This document shows positions 57,013 through 64,000 of a stretch of 64,000 nucleotides of DNA, in pieces; position 1 is the first letter of the stretch; each line of letters opens with the position of its first letter. The stretch is from Dryococelus australis. Taxonomy: Eukaryota; Arthropoda; Insecta; Phasmatodea; Phasmatidae. Made by a program: the position numbers and the translations under genes. The stretch lies in assembly GCA_029891345.1 (NCBI GenBank), contig CM056998.1, positions 173,376,332-173,440,331 on the forward strand, written 5' to 3'. Below the pieces are notes generated by a model. It saw only the letters and a list, made by a program, of their open reading frames with translations. It searched no databases and had not been told where the DNA came from.

Positions 57013-57411
57013 CGTGCTCACGATAAAGTGAGCACCTAAGAAACGAACTTTAGAAAGATGTCACTGGCCCTGCCTGCGTATATTTTAACGGGCGCACTGA
57101 GTGACATTCGCCCAGTAAAGTTGGTAACGAAGGATGGAAAGTAGTTCCATATCTTAACGCCGAATAAAAAGTGTTTGGTAACCAATTGTGATAACTTACA
57201 TTATTTCTTACCTTTTCTGCTTTTTTAATGCATAAAGGTGCAAATATGAGCAGATTTTTTAAATATTAACTTTTCTAATAATTTTGCAGTTTAATTTGAC
57301 CGACGCATGAATAATAAGCAGAGGCCCGTGGCAATGTTAATTTCACGTAAGGCGAAATAAGACACAACGCGCTTACAAGTAGATCTTGAAGCAGGACTTT
57401 CAAAAGCGTGT
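57013..57411 (-). mobile_element. TA-flanked MITE, family B, right end lost
   Basis: It starts TGCTCACGATAAAGTGAGCA and follows the inverse interior to GCAGGACTTTCAAAAGCGTG, where the terminal repeat is missing. Confidence 0.8.
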
Positions 57412-57859
57412 GGACGGACCCGCTCGCTGAGTTGGTGGTGTCCGTGCACTGTTAAACCGAATCCAAGTAAACAGATTGAATGGAATAAATGCACAATTCT
57501 TTGCTAGAATTTCTCCATAGTGTCTGGAAAAGGAAAGTGCCATTTTAAATTACATTTTTAACATTTCAAGCCGTTACTACGGTGGAGCAATAATAAATAA
57601 GAGGCTGCTTTCTTTAGCAGTATCATGCGTCAGTATTTGAATCTTATAAATTTATGTGCTATGGTTATTGATATAAAAATACGATAAAAAGAAACTCTTG
57701 TCTAATTCATGGGTCCTAGTAGGGTGATAGTATTTTACCTTGCTCTATATTGGCGTCTGCGTCCTCTGTGGAGTTTTTTATATATATTTATCTGTTTACC
57801 GTGTTTGGTTATTTTGTAGCCCACTTTGCCACGTCCTTAAAGTTAAGGGCATAGCAAAA
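57412..57859. other. Unassigned sequence
   Basis: No feature recognised. Confidence 0.35.
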
Positions 57860-57964
57860 TTAACATCTGAGTCTGCAATAAAATGTATTTATTATTATTT
57901 AATGCCTGTTTGGGGGGGCGGGGGGCTTTTTTTAAGTGCTCACTTTGCCGTGGATAGCCTATAT
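57860..57964 (+). mobile_element. End fragment of the short MITE subfamily
   Basis: AAATGTATTTATTATTATTT and AGTGCTCACTTTGCCGTGG followed by ATAGCCTATA match the right end of 56,755-56,988. A G run lies within. Confidence 0.6.
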
Positions 57965-58895
57965 CGGCATTAAAAATTTATGTCAAAAACATGTTGACAT
58001 TACCACAAGTCAGATTAGCCACAAGGAAGATTAGGCAGTGATGTCTTGCTGCGTACAGCACCGGTCATAAATATCGTTCATTCGCAGCGTGACCACGATT
58101 GTGGGCGCTGTGACTGAATGGGTCAACGATCAGCGCATGGTTCACTGGTTGCGAGAACCACACTCGACACGAGTGCAGTGAACATGGAAACTTAAACGAT
58201 TGCAAGGCTTGAACTCGGAAACGAATTCGTAACTGAACGGGTTCACTGCTGTATTGTTGCCGCACGGATCTTTGTAAGAAGATAAAAACGTTTGCCTTTT
58301 TAAAACTTGATAATATTAATACATACGACCTCAAGCACGTGTGTGTTATGCATAGGGACACACGGTTCTGTCAAGAAAGAGTTCCCCGAACTCTGGACCT
58401 CAATATCCTGCCTTCAAGCTCGCAGTTCTCCTTAGATCAATGACTGCGTGTGTTTTTGAAAAACCTTCAGTTATTTAACAGTGTTAACTAGAATTAAATT
58501 ACTCGGAAAATGTGTGTGTGGCTGTGATTCCCGCGAGTAAGTCATTAAAACGCGTGGAAATTAAAACCAGCCAATCACGAAAGTGGAGCTAAGCTTATGT
58601 GTTTAGAATTAAAAAAGGGACTCGTTCTTCGAAAATATTTATGTACGCACAATGTTTAAGAGTGCAATGTTTTAAGCTTCAGAGTAATCTAGACAAACAA
58701 ACAACAGATAAGACCTCCAAAGCCAAACATCTTGTATCAAATGCTGAATTTCTCCTGGCTAAAGGCTAAAAGCGCCGCACTCTGGGTAATATTAATATAG
58801 TGCAGCAGGTTGTGCGACTTAGTTCTTTACTGCTCAACACTGAAACATAAAAGGAGAACCACTCAACCGATTTCTGCCAAACAAACTACTGAAAT
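57965..58895. other. Unassigned sequence
   Basis: CCACTCAACCGATTTCTGCC near 58,860 resembles text common near arthropod transposon ends (recollection only). There is no gene. Confidence 0.35.
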
Positions 58896-59350
58896 TTACA
58901 CAGTAGTGCCAATTAATTTTCTATAAATCCATATTTCATCGCCATGCCCAAACTTCAAATTTTTACAATAGAACATAACATGTGGTGAATAAATACTAAT
59001 TACAGCAGCCTGATTAATTACACCTTCCTTTACTGGCACTGTCTTCCAACAAATAATGTCTCGGTCATCCAAGTTTGCCAAAGTGGTAAACGTCGGGTTC
59101 CCTGAGTTATGACATTTACGAGAAAAAAAAAAAAAAGCAATTCCAAAAGTCCACTTTCAGCTTTAGTAGTTATACCTGACAAGCCAAATATGTACAAATA
59201 ACTCACACTAATATAATTTTCTTCTACACTAACTGCTTTACGACACCACATATCATCGTCCTTATCTACGTTATAATTTACACTTAGACAATTTCGATAC
59301 ACTTTCGTTGGAAAATATCTTCTGGTGCGGCATTGTCTTCGTTCCGTGTT
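58896..59350 (-). pseudogene. Possible coding remnant, two frames joined at a poly-T run
   Basis: I do not recognise a family. On the minus strand, one frame (from about 59,330) reads KVYRNCLSVNYNVDKDDDMW and continues to a poly-T (Phe) run at about 59,128. In the next frame the text continues with NLDDRDIICWKTVPVKEGVI and YCKNLKFGHGDEIWIYRK to a TAA at 58,896. Composition and amino-acid variety look more protein-like than most frames here. The 15-base A/T run between them could be an expanded homopolymer or part of an intron. It is open for about 145 codons in total. Confidence 0.25.
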
Positions 59351-59374
59351 GGACGTTGCCCTAAGAATGTTCAC

Positions 59375-60323
59375 TCACGATCACGACACTTTATCTAAAG
59401 TCAATGGCGCAAGGTGCATGATTGAGGTCTGTGTACGTCTCTTTCCTGTAAAGACGCAAGGAAGCACTGAGTGGAGACGAATTTGGTTCAGTTTGCAAGT
59501 GGACTGTATGGTTTTGAAATGGCGCAGGTTTAAGAATCGAGATCTTACTTGCTCCAAAATATGGCCAATATAGTAACACGAGTGGTTACATTATGCTTGA
59601 CGGAAAGTTACACGAAGATTGATACCTTGCCGGAAGCAAACGAGTCATCGGTTTCCACCAGCCACCTACTTGTGTTACGTGGCCAGAAGTAATATATTAG
59701 AACTCGCAATGTGAAGCCGTTAAAACAAGTTGCAAATGATTAATCTGCGAACGATTTAAACTGGTAAGTGAGACGGATGATGGCGGCTACGCTCGCTCGC
59801 GAGTAGTTATAAAATTGATGAGGTGGCGATGGAGGGTGGTTTAGAAAAAAAAAAGGGAGGGCCAGGCAGTTGTAAGGTTGGACGAGGATATATAGCATGT
59901 CATATTGCGAGGGAGGTGTATGGTGCGGTTGTGATGATGTGAAGTTTGGTGGAAAATTGATAACGGGGTCCAGGAGTGGAAAAAGCTGCGAAGGGGAGGG
60001 TCGGCAGGGGGTGGGACGGAGTCGTGTTGAAGTGAGGGGAGAAAAAGGGAGGAAGGGCTTGCTGCCATAGCACCGCAATCAATACTGCCGTGGATCGTGA
60101 AGCGGCAAGACAAATGACACGTGCGCAACAAACCGACCCCTCCGGTTGGTCAACTGTTTTCGACGCCTCGGTCGCCTGCTCCAATTACGCGGTCCCGCGC
60201 GCTCGGCGGGTGAACCGCTGTTCCGATTGCCGCCAGCACCTCGCTGTCTGCTGCAGCCACGCCACTGAGTCACAGAGTGGGCAATTACACAGAGACGAAA
60301 CAGCATGGCGGATCCTTTGAACT
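59375..60323. other. Unassigned sequence, GC-richer to the right
   Basis: Minus frames between 59,740 and 60,184 overlap in all three phases (Pro/Ser-rich, from a G-rich plus strand), so they are composition effects. No gene recognised. Confidence 0.4.
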
Positions 60324-60590
60324 GGGGGTACCGCGGTGGTGTAGTGGCTAGACCACTCGCATCCCACTTAGGCGAACCGGGCTCATTTCCCGTCGGGGTC
60401 ACTCCTGGATTTTCGCGTGTGAGAATCGTGCCGGACGATTCCGCTTTCCTGGATTTTGTCGGGGATGTCACGTTGCCCCCCACCCCCCTCCTCATTTCCT
60501 GTGCTGCTCCATACTCGCCTCAGTCACCTGCGCTCAAGACCTATCGCTGTAAAGAGCTGCCTAAATCTCGTCACTTCACTTCAGTGTTTC
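60324..60590 (+). mobile_element. tRNA-derived SINE, full length
   Basis: GGGGTACCGCGGTGGTGTAG (box A region TGGTGTAGTGGCTAG), then CGAACCGGGCTCATTTCCC (degraded box B), GATTTTCGCGTGTGAGAATC, a body with a C run, and CTGCCTAAATCTCGTCACTT at the end. Confidence 0.87.
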
Positions 60591-61306
60591 AATGAGATGT
60601 TGCTTCTTAGGTAACACAACGACCAATCGATTCTGCTCATTTTAGTAATTTTACACGTCAAGTGCTGCCGTTTCAAAAAATTTAAGAAAATTGTCTGGCG
60701 GTGTAATATAAAGTCGTCAACGTGTCTAACATTTTAGACCCGCTTTAATTTACGGTTTCAGGTGTTACAAACAAAACATATTTATATTACCAGAATCTAC
60801 AAGAAGAAATCACAGATGAGGAATATAATAAACAAGCTAAAATAGTATTTAGGACTGAGGTAAATGCGCAATATAAATAGTAAACTGTCGTTAGTATGTT
60901 TATTTCACGTAATTATGTCACTACATTCCATAAAAACAATATTTAACTCGTCACTGCAGTCGTTCGTCACTTATTCAGTCAGTGAAATTAATTTACGTCA
61001 CTAATTCAATTAGTGAAATTTTTTCACTGAAACAATCAGTAGTTTTCTACTGATTCTAAGTGGAGCCATTTTCACTGATTTGAGTAGTTGGTCACTTTTG
61101 GCCAGTAGGCCTACTATAAATAGCAATGCTCAGTGGTCATTAATATTCCCTGTGGGTAAAGACACGGGAATATTACGATGTTTTCTTGACGGGTAAGATA
61201 AACTTGGCAGTTTTGTGCACCCATACCCCAAATACTGTCATTTATTTATTGGCTGGTGCCAAAACGATAAGAAATTTATCCTGTGTACTAGGTTGTACGT
61301 GATTCA
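60591..61306. other. Unassigned sequence with clustered CACTGA/TCAGTG words
   Basis: From 60,970 to 61,100 the words TCAGTGAAATT, TTCACTGA and TCACTGATT recur on both strands and could form hairpins. There is no gene. Confidence 0.4.
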
Positions 61307-61465
61307 GCTGAGTTGAAAGAGTTGGGCGGCCCCGGAATTAGGCAACAGGAGATTTGTCCGGCACGATCCCCACTTGTAAAAATCCGGGATGGCCCGGCCG
61401 GAGATTGAATCCGGCTCGCATGGGTGGGAGGTAAGCAGTCTAACCGCTCAGCCCTTGTGGCGCCC
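61307..61465 (-). mobile_element. tRNA-derived SINE, internally deleted, with target duplication
   Basis: The minus strand carries a box A-like GGGCTGAGCGGTTAGACTGC and box B-like CGGATTCAATCTCC. The body from about 61,340 jumps to the 3' end, giving 159 bp instead of about 260. A 13-bp direct repeat, TGTACGTGATTCA, flanks it (61,294-61,306 and 61,466-61,478), as expected for LINE-driven insertion. Confidence 0.92.
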
Positions 61466-61478
61466 TGTACGTGATTCA

Positions 61479-61855
61479 CTCTGTCTCTTTCTACACGCGT
61501 ATTACAAGTCCATAGTCTTGTAGGGGATATAAGGAAATTAATGACCCAATCAAAGAGTAGGAAGGGAATGTACGCGTTTAATTTATATCCTATTACCGCG
61601 CGAACTAGCGAAATTCTCAGGTCTCAACCAATGGTTTACCGTTTAGTAAACCGCGCTACCAACTTCTTTACGTTGTGAATTATTCACATTACTGCAACCA
61701 AACACGAAGTCTGCAGTCTATTACGTTTGATATCGAACCGAGTGCTGAGTTGGTTTAAGTACACCGAACACAAAAAAATAATAATATATTTGCAACACTT
61801 AGAACAATAGATTAAAATGGGTCTGAAAATGTTAAGACATTGAAAGGACTATGTA
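61479..61855. other. Unassigned sequence
   Basis: AAAATGGGTCTGAAAATGTTAAG near 61,815 looks like a solitary, diverged right end of the piggyBac-like family C. Confidence 0.4.
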
Positions 61856-62690
61856 CCTGCGCGTTCAAGGTCAAGAAGCGAGGGAGCCATACGGGCGACA
61901 CTAACACGCGCTCCTAGCACCTCATCGTTCCTACGCGCAAGACGGGCAGTGTTTCCGTCGTAACTCTGTACTGTGCAAATTAGATCCGTAACAGTGGAAC
62001 TTTATTACACGCGATGATAGTACACATATCAAACTGCGTGCATATAGTCGTACTTTTCTCTTACCGCTTAACCCATTCGGACCCGGTGTACACAATTGTG
62101 TACATTACACACGTGTAGGAAATTTTTGGTCTTCACTGCACACTGCGAAGCTCAGTGAACTACAATAATCTTACTTGCGAGTAAATCATTCGCAAACCGT
62201 CTTACTGGTCTAGGTTATAATTGGTTCATATAACTGTAGCCGAACAAGTAGCCCACAGCTCACTGACTGTGACTACGAAACAAGAGTTGTCTCGACTTAA
62301 GTACAGCACGCTTCATAAAATTTATTGTTTGCAACATCTGAAACCGTCAATTAACGTGGGTCTGAAAGGGCTAAGGACACTGCGTAGGCGAACTTTAAAA
62401 AATGTGATATTTGACCTCTTTCACGAATTTTTTCTCCAATAATAAACTTATATGATAAAAGCAAAAAGAGAGGGTTAGAGAAAATAGTTTTTTTTAAATC
62501 CTTTCTGGAAAAAAGTCGTATTTCCAGAACTTTTATTTACCGAGATACGCGGTTCACGTGCAAACGACGATTTCACAGAAAACGTTTCAATACGTAGTCC
62601 TCTTAACTGAGTTAAAGTTTCAATGTGTGCACGTTCATGCCCAGAAATTAGAAACAACTTTTATGGTCATATACCGGGGGAATTTGCGCG
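61856..62690 (+). repeat. Interspersed repeat E, copy 2, carrying a piggyBac-like MITE
   Basis: Homologous to 55,805-56,460 on both sides of the MITE at 62,072-62,371. The interruption falls exactly at TTAA. Confidence 0.8.
62072..62371. mobile_element. piggyBac-like MITE, family C, complete 300-bp copy
   Basis: TTAA (62,068-62,071) is followed by CCCATTCGGACCCGGTGTAC. The right end is GTGGGTCTGAAAGGG, followed by CTAA (62,372-62,375), a one-base change from TTAA. The 56-kb copy of the host repeat has a single TTAA here. Ends are imperfect inverted repeats; no coding capacity. Confidence 0.93.
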
Positions 62691-64000
62691 TACAGTGGCT
62701 AGCAAGCTAGTGACTTTGCAGTACTGCATCATCTGAGCCATCGTCGGTGGCTCATTGGGGTTTGCCGAGGTGAGAATTCAATTTTACTGTTCACTGAGTC
62801 GAGCTGATTCGGTGTAGCTTTTGTTGCGGCGTATAATATTAGTTGAGAGCGCTCCACGGTGCAGCGCGTCAAATAAACTGCGGCTTGATTGCGAAAATAT
62901 CACACTTGTCCAAGTGTTTGAAATGTAGCCTGTCACCCGGCGAATTCCCAGAATGTTTCAGCTGTCACAGCGCCTGTCTGCTAAACGGATGATGTAGAGA
63001 GGGGATGAATCCCCAGCAGCGTTTAATCGCTATCCCCACACTTCTCAAGTCCATTGTTAGATCTCTCCCATCCTCTCCGCATCGAACCTGTGGGAACGGG
63101 ACAAAATCCAAAGTTTCGCTCAAAACGCGCGAGTGACGCGTAGAGACTCGAGAATTTCTCTGGTTCATTTGTAGACAATTTGGAATTCACACACATGCAC
63201 GTTCGTGTTACGTTTGTAATTGGTCGACGTGTTTTTGACACCTCCTGCAGATAAACCACAACAATAAACATCTGTATGAGAGACTATAAGACTGTGAAAT
63301 CTAACTTACGGGTCATCGAACTCGCGAATTTCTCGAGTCTCTAGTAATGCAGCAGGAAATATTTGAGTTAAACATCACTGGTAACTCTCATCTAGATTTG
63401 AAACGAATTATGTTCTTACAGAGTGGGTTCGTCTAAACGAGTTTATGCTGATTCTGTACAATAATAAATGTAAGGTGTACAAAAACAATTTCGAATAGCT
63501 GTTTTTATTTTAAATTATTTTGATCCGTATGAAATATACCCCCTTCCATGACCCAAAAAAATATGATATGCCATTGTCCAAACCCATTTTCAAAAAATTC
63601 GGGTGGAATCCTATACGCGTCATTACTAAGGTTTTTACACTTAATTTAATCCTTTCCGGTACAATGGATACGTTGCACTGAAACCAGATTTACGACATGC
63701 ACTGTACACTTGAGAAAATAGCGCCCAATTAAAAACGTAGGCACGAAAATACGAAGACAATTTGTTGTTGTGACTAAACCGCTACTACCAATAGTGTTGA
63801 ACTTTATACCGCTGAGAATTTCTCGACCCTGCCTGTCAAGCCGGCAGCCGCGAACTTCAAATGAGGAATCAATGTTAAACGAAATTGCTTCTCATTGCAT
63901 CAATTTTAAAAATAACTGTTTAAAACGAAAATTACGCTAGGTGTAATTTTCTAAGGAATGTTCCTGTGTTATGACAGCTTGCCGATTGTTTTGGTTAGTA
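62691..64000. other. Unassigned sequence
   Basis: Two overlapping minus frames (62,965-63,271) lack motifs. Nothing else was recognised to the end of the window. Confidence 0.4.

Noticed and set aside
59740..60184. Pro/Ser-rich minus frames of about 95-112 codons
   Set aside because: All three phases are open because the opposite strand is G/A-rich.

Overview
This window looks like eukaryotic, repeat-dominated nuclear DNA, most likely from an arthropod and probably an insect. The evidence is (CCTAA)n/TTAGG-type interstitial tracts, a tRNA-derived SINE family, non-autonomous hAT-like and piggyBac-like elements with readable target-site duplications (TSDs), and a decayed Polinton/Maverick (adintovirus-like) element. 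I could not identify a species. I found no convincing intact host gene, no rRNA, no true tRNA gene and no CRISPR array. Nearly all open reading frames are short and lie inside repeats.

The main coding content is at 27.7-33.9 kb: an AT-rich, compact relic of a Polinton/adintovirus-like element. Its genes form two blocks that diverge from a 74-bp gap at about 30.8 kb. Leftward (minus strand) are a phospholipase A2-like protein, an adenovirus-type cysteine protease, a minor capsid (penton-like) protein and the double-jelly-roll major capsid protein. Rightward (plus strand) are a FtsK/HerA-type packaging ATPase, a coiled-coil protein, a DUF8207-type protein and a retroviral-like integrase with a C-terminal chromodomain-like region. 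Most genes carry stops or frameshifts. The ATPase Walker A lysine and the integrase catalytic Glu appear replaced. No protein-primed DNA polymerase B was found, so this is a dead, probably deleted copy that still shows virus-like gene packing.

Layout: 0-10 kb holds a tandem array with a four-unit higher-order period, half of a foldback repeat, a SINE, a hAT-type MITE, local duplications and one copy of a TIR element. 10.3-20.9 kb is one very large inverted repeat (arms about 3.4-3.6 kb, loop about 3.6 kb) with TTAGG-like tracts in both arms. 21-26.8 kb holds MITEs, including a piggyBac-like element split by a SINE and a hAT MITE nested inside another, both with TSDs. 27.7-33.9 kb is the Polinton relic. 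34-38 kb is unrecognised sequence. 38.2-42.8 kb is a second foldback element with a ~115-bp satellite in one arm and an AT minisatellite loop. 43-47 kb holds nested TIR elements and a piggyBac-like element split by a 1.9-kb insert. 49.8-58 kb is a dense cluster of one TA-flanked MITE family, including a self-nested pair. 60-62.7 kb holds two SINEs and a piggyBac-like element whose empty site survives in a related segment at 56 kb.

Apart from the viral relic the genes do not work together. The value of the window is as a stratified record of transposition plus one endogenous virus-like element.
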